From assembly GCA_021770845.1 (NCBI GenBank), contig JAETQF010000001.1, forward strand, positions 1 through 64,000: 64,000 bases of DNA, in the 5' to 3' direction. Source of the DNA: Oscillospiraceae bacterium. GTDB taxonomy: Bacteria; Bacillota; Clostridia; Oscillospirales; Oscillospiraceae. The translations under genes and the position numbers were made by a program. Every line of letters begins with the position of its first letter. Position 1 is the stretch's first letter. This document shows positions 24,926 through 33,000 of this stretch, one piece after another. The notes beneath the pieces were generated by a model that saw only the letters and a list, made by a program, of their open reading frames with translations, was not told the DNA's origin and ran no database searches.

Positions 24926-26101
24926 ATGGCGCAGACCGAACAGCTCTCCCGCTGGCGGCTGATTTTAGGCGCGGAGACAGAGGACTCCTTCACCGGCATG
25001 GGGGCCGGGGGCCTGTCCCAGGAGGAGCTGCTCATGGATGGGGCGCTGGGGGCCATCTACGGCGGGCCCGGTGAGAGCTTCGGAAGCGGCGGCGGGGCAT
25101 CTGGCGGGGCGGGGAAGGGCCCGTCCTCCCCGGTGATCTCCAAGTGGCTGGGGGATCTGCGCTCCCTGTTCGACCCGGAGATGGTGGCGGTGGTGCAGAA
25201 CGACGCCATCGAGCGTAAAGGGCTGAAGCAGCTGCTCCTGGAGCCCGAGCTGCTGGAGGGGCTGGAGCCGGATCTGAATCTGGCGTCCACGCTGCTGATG
25301 CTCAAGGATCAGATCCCCAAGAAGTCCAAGGAGTCCGCCCGGAAGTTCATCCGCAAAATTGTGGAGGAGATCAACCGCCTGCTGGAAAATGACGTGCGCC
25401 GGGCGGTGACGGCGGCCCTGAACCGCCGGGCCCACGCCCCTCTGCCGTCGGCGGCGGCCATCGACTTCCCCTATACCATCCGGCGGAACCTGCAAAACTA
25501 CAGCCCGGAGCTGAAAGCAGTCATCCCGGAGCGGGTATGGTTTTTTGACCGCTCCAGCAAGATCAACCGCTGGCACATCATTCTGGATATCGACCAGAGC
25601 GGCTCCATGGGGCAGTCCATCCTCTATTCTTCGGTGATGGCCTGTGTGCTGGCCTCCATGTCCGCCGTCAAGACCAGTGTGGTGGCCTTCGATACCCAGA
25701 TCATGGACTTGACGCCCCTGTGTGCCGACCCGGTGGATCTGCTGTTCGGCTTCCAGATGGGGGGCGGCACCGACATCGCCAAATCCATCGCCTACTGTCA
25801 GGGGCTCATTGAGGCCCCGGCGAAAACCCTGTTTTTCCTCATCTCCGACCTGTGTGAGGGAGGCAACCGGGCGGCCCTGCTGCGCCGGGTGGAGGAGCTG
25901 AAAAGCTCCGGGGTGAACGTGGTGGTGCTGCTGGCCATCGCCGACGGGGGCAAGCCCTTCTACGACCCGGAGACTGCCCGGCGGATCGCCAATCTGGGCG
26001 TTCCCTGCTTCGCCTGCGCCCCGGAGCGGCTGCCCGAGCTGCTGGAGCGGTGCCTCAAGGGCCAGAGCCTGGAGGGGCTGGTGGCGAAGGGCAAGGCGTA
26101 G
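24926..26101 (+). CDS. VWA domain protein, MoxR partner
   Basis: A 391-residue protein. The C-terminal half (about 210-390) is a von Willebrand factor A domain with an intact MIDAS: DIDQSGSMG, then GGGTDIAKS and LISDLCEGGN. The N-terminal half is helical (SPVISKWLGDLRSLFDPEMV). VWA proteins bind partners through a metal in the MIDAS site and are classic clients or co-factors of MoxR ATPases. GGAGG precedes the ATG at 24926. It is the last gene of the five-gene island. No signal peptide, so cytoplasmic like the rest. Confidence 0.9.
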   Translation: MAQTEQLSRWRLILGAETEDSFTGMGAGGLSQEELLMDGALGAIYGGPGESFGSGGGASGGAGKGPSSPVISKWLGDLRSLFDPEMVAVVQNDAIERKGLKQLLLEPELLEGLEPDLNLASTLLMLKDQIPKKSKESARKFIRKIVEEINRLLENDVRRAVTAALNRRAHAPLPSAAAIDFPYTIRRNLQNYSPELKAVIPERVWFFDRSSKINRWHIILDIDQSGSMGQSILYSSVMACVLASMSAVKTSVVAFDTQIMDLTPLCADPVDLLFGFQMGGGTDIAKSIAYCQGLIEAPAKTLFFLISDLCEGGNRAALLRRVEELKSSGVNVVVLLAIADGGKPFYDPETARRIANLGVPCFACAPERLPELLERCLKGQSLEGLVAKGKA

Positions 26102-26129
26102 CCGATAAGCTGGCAAAGAAAATTCGCCC

Positions 26130-26158
26130 TTGACAAGTTGGTTTACTTGTTGTAGACT
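26130..26158 (+). promoter_or_regulatory. Promoter of blaI-M56 operon
   Basis: TTGACA (26130-26135), 17 bases, TAGACT (26153-26158). The spacer and the -10 box are overlapped by the first BlaI-type dyad, so repressor binding would block RNA polymerase. Confidence 0.7.
26144..26154 (+). promoter_or_regulatory. BlaI-type operator 1
   Basis: TACTTGTTGTA is a TAC/GTA dyad between the -35 and -10 boxes. It is the left part of a larger inverted repeat (GGTTTAC...GTAAACC) shared with operator 2. Confidence 0.5.
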
Positions 26159-26168
26159 GGAGATGGAC

Positions 26169-26179
26169 TACAGAATGTA
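26169..26179 (+). promoter_or_regulatory. BlaI-type operator 2
   Basis: TACAGAATGTA matches the TACA-N3-TGTA core of BlaI/MecI operators. It lies just downstream of the predicted start of transcription, 25 bases from operator 1 centre to centre. Confidence 0.6.
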
Positions 26180-26200
26180 AACCAAACTGGAGGGATGAAT

Positions 26201-26560
26201 ATGACGCAGTACAGGCTGGGCGAGGTGGAGGCCGCCTTTGCCGCCCTGATCTGGGACAATGAGCCGGTGGCGTCCAACCGGCTGGTGGAGCTGTGCGCCC
26301 AAAGGCTGGACTGGAAGAAGTCCACCACCTATACGGTGCTGCGGCGGCTGTGCCAGAAGGGGATCTTTCAAAACGAGGGCGGGGTGGTGACCTCTCTGAT
26401 TGGCCGGGAGGAGTTCGCCGCCCGGCAGAGCGAGGAATTTGTAGACCAGGCCTTTGACGGATCCCTGCCCAAGTTCCTGACGGCCTTTGCCAGCCGGAAG
26501 AAGCTGAGCGCCGCTGAGATCGAGCAGCTCCAACGGCTCATTGACGAGAGCAGGGGGTGA
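26201..26560 (+). CDS. BlaI/MecI/CopY family repressor
   Basis: A 119-residue winged-helix repressor. The DNA-binding part is about residues 5-70 (LVELCAQRLDWKKSTTYTVL then RRLCQKGIFQNE), followed by a dimerisation tail. BlaI-type repressors bind TACA/TGTA dyads and are inactivated by the linked M56 protease. Two ATGs are in frame; the one at 26201 (MTQYRLGE) has GGAGGG at good spacing, while the track's ATG at 26195 sits too close to it. The two dyads in its promoter indicate autoregulation. No beta-lactamase gene is adjacent. Confidence 0.87.
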   Translation: MTQYRLGEVEAAFAALIWDNEPVASNRLVELCAQRLDWKKSTTYTVLRRLCQKGIFQNEGGVVTSLIGREEFAARQSEEFVDQAFDGSLPKFLTAFASRKKLSAAEIEQLQRLIDESRG

Positions 26561-26564
26561 GGGC

Positions 26565-28568
26565 GTGCGCGACCTGTTCCTGACGGTGCTGAACATGAGC
26601 CTGACGGCCAGCTATATCATCCTGGTGGTGCTGTTGGCTCGGCTGATCCTGCGAAAGGCCCCGAAAATATTCTCTTATGCCCTATGGGCGGTGGTGCTGC
26701 TGCGGCTGCTGTGTCCGTTTATCATCCCCAGCCCTGTAAGCGCGGTGCCCTCCAGCCAGCCGATTCCGCCGGAGATGGTGGACTCGCCCAAATTTTACAT
26801 TGATTCCGGCGTGCCCGCCATTGACGAGCCTGTGAATGATTATTTGGGCGACCATTATTTTGAGGGCGTCGCCCGCGCCCCCGCCGGGTTCAAGGCGGAT
26901 TTTCTGAGCGCCGCCGGGGCGGCGTGGGTGGTAGGAGCCGTCCTCCTGCTGGGGTACAGCGTAGTATCTATGCTTCGCTTGCGGCGCAGACTGGTGGGCT
27001 GGATACCGCTGGAGGGGGAGAAAAACGTCCGGCTGGCGGATCACATCCCGTCCCCCTTTGTGCTGGGAGTGATCCGGCCCAAAATCTATCTGCCCTCCGG
27101 ATTGCCGGAAGGGGAGCGGGACTATATCCTCCTCCATGAGCGCACCCACATCCGCCGGGGGGATCACATCCTCCGGGCGCTGGCGTGGCTGGCGCTGGCT
27201 GTCCACTGGTTCAATCCGCTGGTGTGGCTGGCGTTCCATCTGGCGGGGAAGGACATGGAGATGTCCTGCGACGAGGCGGTGCTGGAGCGGATGGGCCGGG
27301 ACATCCGGGCGGACTACTCCACCTCCCTGCTGCGTCTGTCCCAGGGCGGGAGGCTGCCGGCGGGGCCTCTGGCCTTCGGCGGCAGCGGCTTCCAGAGCCG
27401 CATCAAGAACGTCTTGAAGTACAAAAAACCTGCCTTCTGGGTGGCGCCGCTGGCCCTCGTCGGGGTGCTGGGCCTGTGGGTGGCCCTGGCCACCAATCCC
27501 GGCTACTCCTCGGGGCCGGGGAGACCGATAGACTTTGTATACCACGAGCCCGGCCCGGCGGAGATCTGGGTGGACTCCATTGTGATCGATGGGATGGCGT
27601 GGGATGAGTGCCGAGAGATCCGGCTAAACGAGTACCCCGGCGTCACCTTCCGGTTGTACCCGGGGAAGCTCACCGCCGTCCGAAACGGGGAGGAAGTAAC
27701 GCTATTTGATGGTATGCCCATTGGGGACACCTATCTATGCGACCTGGACGGGGACGGCAGACGGGAGATCTGCTCCCAGGTGTGCATCGGATCGGGCATT
27801 GGGGACGAGCGTATCCGGGTGATCCGGTGGTTACACGAATCCGGATCCTTCTCCCTGCTGGAGCTAAAGGATCGCATGACGCATGACTATTACCTGGGAC
27901 AGGTGGGGGATCAGCTCACGGTGGAGGAGCGGGACTATTTGGGCGGGGCGCGCACCCGCTACGGCCGGTTGATTCTGACGGAGAACGGGCTGGACATCGG
28001 ATCGGACGGCGGGGCAGGAGAAGCCCCTGATCTACCCGCCGCTGAGCTGACCTTCACCCTGAACACCGCCGGGGAGGAGCACAGCGTCCGGATGGACGGC
28101 AACGTGGGGAATGTGACGCTGGAACAGGGGGCCTTCTGGCATCCGGCGTCGTGGTCGGCATCGGGGCAGGACTACCCTTACGGATACCTGTCCATGGTAT
28201 ACCCGGGGTTTGCCGGTGAGATCGAGGGGAGCATCTACGCCCGGTGGACGGACGGGGGCCGCCGCTCGGTGACGGTGGACACCAGGATGATGGCCATGCT
28301 CAGAAACTACACGCAAACCGGCTGGTGGGAGTTCACCGTGGAGCTGGACAGCGGGACGGTGACGGCAATGACGGGCCATCCCCTGTTAGAGGATGCTGGC
28401 GCGGAACTGCTCTATTGTCCCGCGTCCATCTCCGACGAGGAGGCGGTGGAGACGGCCCGGATCGCCGCCAAGCTGCTGGCAGCGGGGGAGGAGTATTACC
28501 AAGCCTGGCTGGCGGAGAACGGGCGGGCCTTGCCCGCGGAACCATCAGACCGGCCCGGCGCGGAATAA
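26565..28568 (+). CDS. M56 family (BlaR1-like) membrane metalloprotease with unusual sensor domain
   Basis: A 667-residue membrane protein. Helices occur at about 10-30, 38-55, 115-135 and 300-318. The zinc-protease motif is HERTH (HExxH) at about residue 191, with a downstream acidic ligand candidate in MEMSCDEAVLERMG. Unlike BlaR1/MecR1, the extracytoplasmic C-terminus (about 320-667) is not a penicillin-binding domain: no SxxK/SxN/KTG set is visible. It looks beta-rich and unrelated to anything I recognise. The start is GTG at 26565, four bases after the repressor's stop. Expected role: sense an envelope signal and cut the BlaI-type repressor. Confidence 0.82.
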   Translation: MRDLFLTVLNMSLTASYIILVVLLARLILRKAPKIFSYALWAVVLLRLLCPFIIPSPVSAVPSSQPIPPEMVDSPKFYIDSGVPAIDEPVNDYLGDHYFEGVARAPAGFKADFLSAAGAAWVVGAVLLLGYSVVSMLRLRRRLVGWIPLEGEKNVRLADHIPSPFVLGVIRPKIYLPSGLPEGERDYILLHERTHIRRGDHILRALAWLALAVHWFNPLVWLAFHLAGKDMEMSCDEAVLERMGRDIRADYSTSLLRLSQGGRLPAGPLAFGGSGFQSRIKNVLKYKKPAFWVAPLALVGVLGLWVALATNPGYSSGPGRPIDFVYHEPGPAEIWVDSIVIDGMAWDECREIRLNEYPGVTFRLYPGKLTAVRNGEEVTLFDGMPIGDTYLCDLDGDGRREICSQVCIGSGIGDERIRVIRWLHESGSFSLLELKDRMTHDYYLGQVGDQLTVEERDYLGGARTRYGRLILTENGLDIGSDGGAGEAPDLPAAELTFTLNTAGEEHSVRMDGNVGNVTLEQGAFWHPASWSASGQDYPYGYLSMVYPGFAGEIEGSIYARWTDGGRRSVTVDTRMMAMLRNYTQTGWWEFTVELDSGTVTAMTGHPLLEDAGAELLYCPASISDEEAVETARIAAKLLAAGEEYYQAWLAENGRALPAEPSDRPGAE

Positions 28569-28574
28569 TTACAG

Positions 28575-28603
28575 TTGCCTGAAAGCCCCATTTGTGGTAT
28601 CAT
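28575..28603 (+). promoter_or_regulatory. Promoter of ybaK-like gene
   Basis: TTGCCT (28575-28580), 17 bases, TATCAT (28598-28603), 27 bases before the ATG. Confidence 0.55.
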
Positions 28604-28630
28604 GCAAAAAGCGGAAAGGATGTGCATGAT

Positions 28631-29104
28631 ATGGCAATCGAGGCAGTAAAAGAATATTTTGCCCAATTTGGACTGGCGGATCGGGTGCGGGAGTTCGACG
28701 TGTCCAGCGCCACGGTGGAGCTGGCGGCCCAGGCGCTGGGGTGCCAGCCCTGCCGGATCGCGAAAACGCTGTCCTTCCTGGTGGACGGGCGGGCGGTTCT
28801 GATTGTGGCCGCCGGGGACGCCAAGATCGACAACCCCAAGTATAAGGCCCAGTTCGGAACCAAGGCGAAGATGCTCACCCCCGACGAGGTGGTGGAGCTG
28901 GTGGGCCACGCGGTGGGCGGCGTGTGCCCCTTCGGGATCAAGGAGGGGGCGGCGGTCTACCTGGATCGCTCCCTGAAGCGGTTTGAGACGGTGTTCCCCG
29001 CCTGCGGCAGCAGCAACAGCGCCATCGAGCTGTCCATAGAGGAGCTGGAGCGGTACTCCGGCTATACGTCCTGGGTGGACGTGTGCAAGGGCTGGGAGAG
29101 CTGA
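28631..29104 (+). CDS. YbaK/ProX-type aminoacyl-tRNA editing protein
   Basis: A 157-residue stand-alone editing domain of the YbaK/ProX/INS family, which removes a wrong amino acid from a charged tRNA (commonly Cys- or Ala-tRNAPro). Family features: an early helix, CRIAKTLSFLVDGRAVLIVA with the active-site Lys, KAKMLTPDEV and VGGVCPFG. The length is normal. The ATG at 28631 (MAIEAVKEYF) has AAAGGA upstream. Monocistronic between its own promoter and a strong terminator. The exact tRNA substrate is not determinable here. Confidence 0.88.
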   Translation: MAIEAVKEYFAQFGLADRVREFDVSSATVELAAQALGCQPCRIAKTLSFLVDGRAVLIVAAGDAKIDNPKYKAQFGTKAKMLTPDEVVELVGHAVGGVCPFGIKEGAAVYLDRSLKRFETVFPACGSSNSAIELSIEELERYSGYTSWVDVCKGWES

Positions 29105-29116
29105 CAGAACACAAGG

Positions 29117-29154
29117 AACCGGGGCAGACGGGAAAACCGTCTGCCCCGGTTTTT
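29117..29154 (+). terminator. Intrinsic terminator of ybaK-like gene
   Basis: AACCGGGGCAGACGG pairs perfectly with CCGTCTGCCCCGGTT (15 bp) around a five-base loop, then TTT. Confidence 0.9.
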
Positions 29155-29165
29155 GTACGGGTTGA

Positions 29166-29975
29166 TCAGCGGCCGGCCTTCCGCTCCGCCTTTTTGCGGA
29201 GCAGCTCCTCCCGGGCCAGCTGGGCGGCGGCCACGATGTCCTCGTGGCGAACCGTGTAGCGGCGGTTGACGGACATCTTGCTGTACCGGCTGCGGAAGCG
29301 GCGGCTGTACCGCTCCAGCTGGGCGATCTGGTCGCCGTACCGCTGGCGCAGGGCGGAGGATTTGTCCTCCAGCATATCGGACAGCTCCGCCTTGCCCAGG
29401 GAGAGCTGGAGCTGGAGCTCCTCCCCCAGGGTGGTGACGCCCACCACCAGCCGAGACACCAGGGCCAGATGGCGGATGGTGAACACCGCGTCCACAATCA
29501 GCACCGTGAGCAGGACACCGCCCAGGGTGTATTTGAGCACCGGGGGGATATCGGCGAACAGATCCTCCACCGGCGGGTGGATATAGAAGATCACCACATA
29601 GGACAGCACCCCCCACACCAGCGCCACCCACAGGCAGATCCGGCCCTTCAGGTTAAAGCGGAAGTGGGAGTAGTCCCAGTATTTCACGTGGGTGGTGGTC
29701 TCCAGCAGCCAGGCCACAAAATACTCCCAGGAGCTCATCACCACCACGGCCACCACGTAGAACAGCACAAGATTCGATTTCAATGGGGTGAAAAACAGGA
29801 TCATCAGCAGCACGCCCGTGCCGTAGATGGGGCAGATGGGGCCGTACAGGAAGCCCCGGGGCACCAGCCGCCGCTCGCAGATGGAGCAGTAGCAGGTCTC
29901 CATCACCCACCCCAGGAAGGAGTAGAAGATAAAGTAGAGGAACAGATCCACGATGGAATAGCCCAGGATGGTCAA
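29166..29975 (-). CDS. Putative ABC-transporter type IV / CmpB-like membrane protein
   Basis: A 269-residue membrane protein with about six helices in the first 170 residues and a charged coiled-coil-like tail (LSDMLEDKSSALRQRYGDQI). The family signature FYSFLGWVMETCYCS then GFLYGPICPIYGTG is clear. It is named after ABC permeases, but no ATPase is nearby and the role is unknown. The start codon is TTG at 29975: AGGAGGG lies seven bases upstream and no in-frame ATG is better placed. The gene follows the DUF4364 gene by 12 bases. Confidence 0.82.
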   Translation of the reverse strand: MTILGYSIVDLFLYFIFYSFLGWVMETCYCSICERRLVPRGFLYGPICPIYGTGVLLMILFFTPLKSNLVLFYVVAVVVMSSWEYFVAWLLETTTHVKYWDYSHFRFNLKGRICLWVALVWGVLSYVVIFYIHPPVEDLFADIPPVLKYTLGGVLLTVLIVDAVFTIRHLALVSRLVVGVTTLGEELQLQLSLGKAELSDMLEDKSSALRQRYGDQIAQLERYSRRFRSRYSKMSVNRRYTVRHEDIVAAAQLAREELLRKKAERKAGR

Positions 29976-29987
29976 AAGGGTTCCCTC

Positions 29988-30506
29988 CTAATCTTGTTCG
30001 GCAAGCAGGACGCCGAGGATCCCGTTGTATATCCGGTCGGGGTGCTGGAGAAACTGCTGTGCGATGCGCTGCCCGTCCTCCTCGGAGGAAGCCAGCAGGG
30101 TCAGGGAGAACAGGCTGCCCTGATCGTCGTCCATGGCGAGGCACACGTCGAAGCCCTGGGGCTGGGGCCGCACCTCCGCCCGCACCTGGGCCCTGCGCTT
30201 CAGCGCCTGGTTCAGAGGGGCCATGCGCTGGTCGCACCGGCGGCGCACCACGGGGGACAGGCTGCTCTCCCCGGCGGCGCAGGTGCGGCGGCCCTTGCCG
30301 GTGATGGAATAGAACTCCTCCTCCTGGGCGATGTGGCCGCTGTCCAGCAGCTCGGACGCCGCCTCGGCGAACTGGAAGTAGTCCACGCCGCTGTCGCACA
30401 TGGACAGGTCGGTGAGGGTGGCGAAATCGATGGGGGCGGCGGCGCGATCCAAAATGTAGAGCACCAGCAGCTTGATGTCCAGCTTGTCATGGATAAACCC
30501 GGCCAT
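29988..30506 (-). CDS. DUF4364 family protein (winged-helix-like regulator)
   Basis: A 172-residue protein beginning MAGFIHDKLDIKLLVLYILD, the hallmark start of DUF4364, a family with a PadR/winged-helix-like N-terminus (IDFATLTDLSMCDSGVDYFQ ... GKGRRTCAAGE). It is probably a transcription regulator; targets unknown. The ATG at 30506 follows GAGGAG with nine bases between; the track start at 30593 runs into the promoter. It heads a two-gene operon with the CmpB-like gene. Confidence 0.83.
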   Translation of the reverse strand: MAGFIHDKLDIKLLVLYILDRAAAPIDFATLTDLSMCDSGVDYFQFAEAASELLDSGHIAQEEEFYSITGKGRRTCAAGESSLSPVVRRRCDQRMAPLNQALKRRAQVRAEVRPQPQGFDVCLAMDDDQGSLFSLTLLASSEEDGQRIAQQFLQHPDRIYNGILGVLLAEQD

Positions 30507-30564
30507 ATGCACCAGCTCCTCTCCCGGGCAGGGCGCGGCAGGCGCCGCGCAAAGGACAAGGAAC

Positions 30565-30593
30565 ATTATAGCCGATCCCGGCGGTAAAGACAA
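30565..30593 (-). promoter_or_regulatory. Promoter of DUF4364 operon
   Basis: On the minus strand TTGTCT (30588-30593), 17 bases, TATAAT (30565-30570). Confidence 0.65.
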
Positions 30594-30611
30594 GCAGAAT
30601 TTGTCTGTCGC

Positions 30612-31142
30612 TCAGGCCCGGGTGACAAGGGCCTGGTAGAGCTGCACCAGATAGGCCCAGGTGGGGCGATCCAGCACGCCGGTGACGGGCAGGCCCGCCA
30701 GCTTCTGAAGGACGCGGAGGTTGGCGGGGGTTTCGCCGTCGTTGCAGCTGCTCATTTTGCAGGGGATAAAGTTGTTCATCACCTTGCTGAGGGAGACGAT
30801 CATGGCCTGGACAATGAGTATGGGAGGGCACTCCTCCCCCTCGCCGGCGGTGTAGGTGCCGCAGGGCATGACGTTCAGCGGGGGAGGGAAGCCGTATTGC
30901 AGCTCGGTCTCATAGTAGGCCTCCCGGATGGCGTCCCAGGTGCCCAGATCCACCACCCCGGTCACCGGGGGGTGGTACTCCCGCTGAAACACCATGACGG
31001 CCTCCAGGGTGCGCTCCCCGAAGATGCCGTCCACCGTCAGCCGGATCAGCTTGGGGTTATGGATGGCCAGCTGGTTGAGCATATATTGCAGGGATCGGAT
31101 GGGCTGGCCGTTGAGCTCCGATCCGTTTGCCGTGTTGTTCAT
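30612..31142 (-). CDS. Protein with two peptidoglycan-binding domains
   Basis: A 176-residue protein made of two PG_binding_1-type three-helix units: residues about 12-68 (LTVDGIFGERTLEAVMVFQR ... VTGVVDLGTW) and about 115-170 (LAGLPVTGVLDRPTWAYL). There is no catalytic domain and no obvious signal peptide. Four Cys residues lie around 95-135. The ATG at 31142 has AGGAAGGA eight bases upstream; the track start is less well placed. Third gene of a leftward trio with a SpoIID-like protein, so a role at the spore or cell-wall surface is likely. Confidence 0.8.
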   Translation of the reverse strand: MNNTANGSELNGQPIRSLQYMLNQLAIHNPKLIRLTVDGIFGERTLEAVMVFQREYHPPVTGVVDLGTWDAIREAYYETELQYGFPPPLNVMPCGTYTAGEGEECPPILIVQAMIVSLSKVMNNFIPCKMSSCNDGETPANLRVLQKLAGLPVTGVLDRPTWAYLVQLYQALVTRA

Positions 31143-31159
31143 AGGGAAGATCCTTCCTT

Positions 31160-32344
31160 TCATGCGTTGGAGTTTCCAAATGTGAGATTGTAGCCCGGGA
31201 ACTGGCCGGCGGCCACGGAGTTTTGGATGTCCTGGGCGCTGGTGGGCAGGTTGGCCCCGGCCAGGGCGGTGCGGGCGATGCCCAGATACTCGTTGTACAG
31301 CCGCTGCCAGGTCTGCTGATCCACCACGCCGGTGGCGGGCAGGCCCAGGCGGGTCTGGGCGGCCTCCACCGCCTCCCGGGTGCGGGGGCCGAAGATGCCG
31401 TCGATGGCCAGGGGCGGCACGCCGGAATTGAACTGGGCGATGATGGAGATAAAATACTGAAGGGCGGACACGGCCAGGCCGGTGCTGCCCTCCCGGAGGG
31501 TGACCCCGGCGGCGGGGCCCTGGATCTGGGTGAAGGGCTGGCCCTCGCTCACCAGCTCGGACAGCTTCTTCACCGCCCCGTGGAGGGATACCAGCTTATA
31601 CCAGGTGCCCTGGCCCACGATGCCGTCGGGGGTGAGGTTGAAAATGGACTGGAATTTTTTGACCGCCGCCTCGGTCTGGCTGCCGAACACGCCGTCTACC
31701 GGGCGGATGCGGGGGATGGCGGGGTAATTCTGCCCGATCCGGTTGAGCATGACCTGGAGCACGGTGACATAGTCGCCGGAGGAGCCGACCTGCAGGGGAT
31801 AGCCGGGGTAGGAGTAGGAGATGTCCCGGATGGGGGTGTTGGACACCAGCTCGATGTTGTCGCCGTAGTAGTGGCGCAGGATATCCATGGTGGAGCTGCC
31901 CTGCCGGGCCAGCCGCTCGCTGCCCCATTGGGACAGGCCGTCGCAGGTGACGGTGGTGCCGTTGCAGAACTTGGCGGCCAGAGGCTCCACAAAGCCCTGC
32001 CGCCGGATATAGGTGTTGAACAGCTCATCCACCAGCCGATCAACGTTTTCAAAGGTGCTGCGCCCCTTGATAAACTTCTGATCGTTGACGGTGGAGGAGG
32101 TGATGTCGAAGTCATAGCCCCGGCTGGGGTAGTATTCGGTGTAGATCCGGTTCAGGGCAAAGGAGATCTGGGCCAGAATATTGGCCCGCAGCGCCGCCTC
32201 CGGCCAGGTGGGGTAGATCTCGCTGGAGGCCACATTTTTGATATAGTCAATGAAGGGCACCGTCACATTTTCTGCCCACTGGTTGGCCGGGCCCAGGTGC
32301 ACGGTGATCGTCTGTGGTATGTAGGGCGTGACTGAGATAGGCAT
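31160..32344 (-). CDS. SpoIID-like domain fused to peptidoglycan-binding repeats
   Basis: A 394-residue protein. Residues about 40-180 resemble SpoIID/LytB: ANILAQISFALNRIYTEYYP early and CDGLSQWGSERLARQG then ILRHYYGDNIELV at the end, matching the SpoIID SQWGA...HYYPG block. SpoIID-type domains are glycan-strand lytic transglycosylases or amidase enhancers. Two PG_binding_1 units follow (about 185-250, DGVFGSQTEAAVKKFQ, and about 290-350, DGIFGPRTREAVEAAQ). No signal peptide is seen, so it may be packed in the mother cell or spore coat. It lies 30 bases after the first gene of the trio. Confidence 0.8.
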   Translation of the reverse strand: MPISVTPYIPQTITVHLGPANQWAENVTVPFIDYIKNVASSEIYPTWPEAALRANILAQISFALNRIYTEYYPSRGYDFDITSSTVNDQKFIKGRSTFENVDRLVDELFNTYIRRQGFVEPLAAKFCNGTTVTCDGLSQWGSERLARQGSSTMDILRHYYGDNIELVSNTPIRDISYSYPGYPLQVGSSGDYVTVLQVMLNRIGQNYPAIPRIRPVDGVFGSQTEAAVKKFQSIFNLTPDGIVGQGTWYKLVSLHGAVKKLSELVSEGQPFTQIQGPAAGVTLREGSTGLAVSALQYFISIIAQFNSGVPPLAIDGIFGPRTREAVEAAQTRLGLPATGVVDQQTWQRLYNEYLGIARTALAGANLPTSAQDIQNSVAAGQFPGYNLTFGNSNA

Positions 32345-32374
32345 AGGAACCTCCTTACTTGGCGCTGGAGCGGC

Positions 32375-32764
32375 TCACAGCGGCTGTGGCGTGACCACCA
32401 CCGGACTGGCGATATCATCCCCGTTGGAGGGCTGGGGGAGGGGCACCAGGGGCACGTTCTGCACCGTCTCCACTCCGGGAAACACCTGGAGCTTTTCAAA
32501 GGTGGCCAGATAGTAGTCCGGGTGTTCCACCACCAGGGCGTAGTCGGAGAAGGGCGCGGCCCCGCCGGGGGATTCGCTGAGGGACAGATCGGGGGCCGGC
32601 AGCTGGAAGGGCTTGGTGGCGCCGCTGCTGTCCGTCGTCTGGATGGAGAGCACGTTTCGGCGGCCGTCCTCACTGGGGCCGGAGATGATCACCGTGGCAC
32701 CGGCGACGGGAAGCTGGGCCTGGGAGGTAAACGCGCGAACGGTCAAAGAGCCGGTTTGGGGCAT
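32375..32764 (-). CDS. Small beta-sandwich (carboxypeptidase regulatory-like) protein
   Basis: A 129-residue protein without a signal peptide. GSLTVRAFTSQAQLPVAGAT and FSDYALVVEHPDYYLATFEK are typical of the carboxypeptidase-regulatory-like/prealbumin fold, a beta-sandwich used in surface proteins. Proline-rich C-terminus. The ATG at 32764 is eight bases after GGAGG; the track's TTG start is too close to that site. First gene of the leftward trio with SpoIID-like and peptidoglycan-binding proteins. Function unknown; a structural part of a wall- or spore-associated assembly is inference. Confidence 0.7.
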   Translation of the reverse strand: MPQTGSLTVRAFTSQAQLPVAGATVIISGPSEDGRRNVLSIQTTDSSGATKPFQLPAPDLSLSESPGGAAPFSDYALVVEHPDYYLATFEKLQVFPGVETVQNVPLVPLPQPSNGDDIASPVVVTPQPL

Positions 32765-32848
32765 GGACAATTCCTCCTTTTGGGGATTGTGGGAAGTCCG
32801 CGATGGCAGGCCCCGCCTGGGGCGGGTTCCGGCTTCCCTGATTCAGCT

Positions 32849-32871
32849 TATGTAAAAAGGAGAAAAGGGTG
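32849..32871 (-). promoter_or_regulatory. Possible sporulation (sigma-K-type) promoter of the trio
   Basis: On the minus strand CACC (32868-32871) and CATAAGC (from 32852) are about 15 bases apart, loosely resembling a sigma-K promoter (AC ... CATANNNTA). No sigma-A promoter is evident in the 236-base gap. Weak. Confidence 0.25.
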
Positions 32872-33000
32872 CGCGCTGACGAAAAAACCGGCGGATTCAT
32901 GAGACGCGCTGGAAAATCGGCAAAATTTTTCTGCTTTTAATTTGCCATAGCCGGCACATAATGAGGAACGGGGAAGTGAAAAAAAGCAGGAGGCATAACG

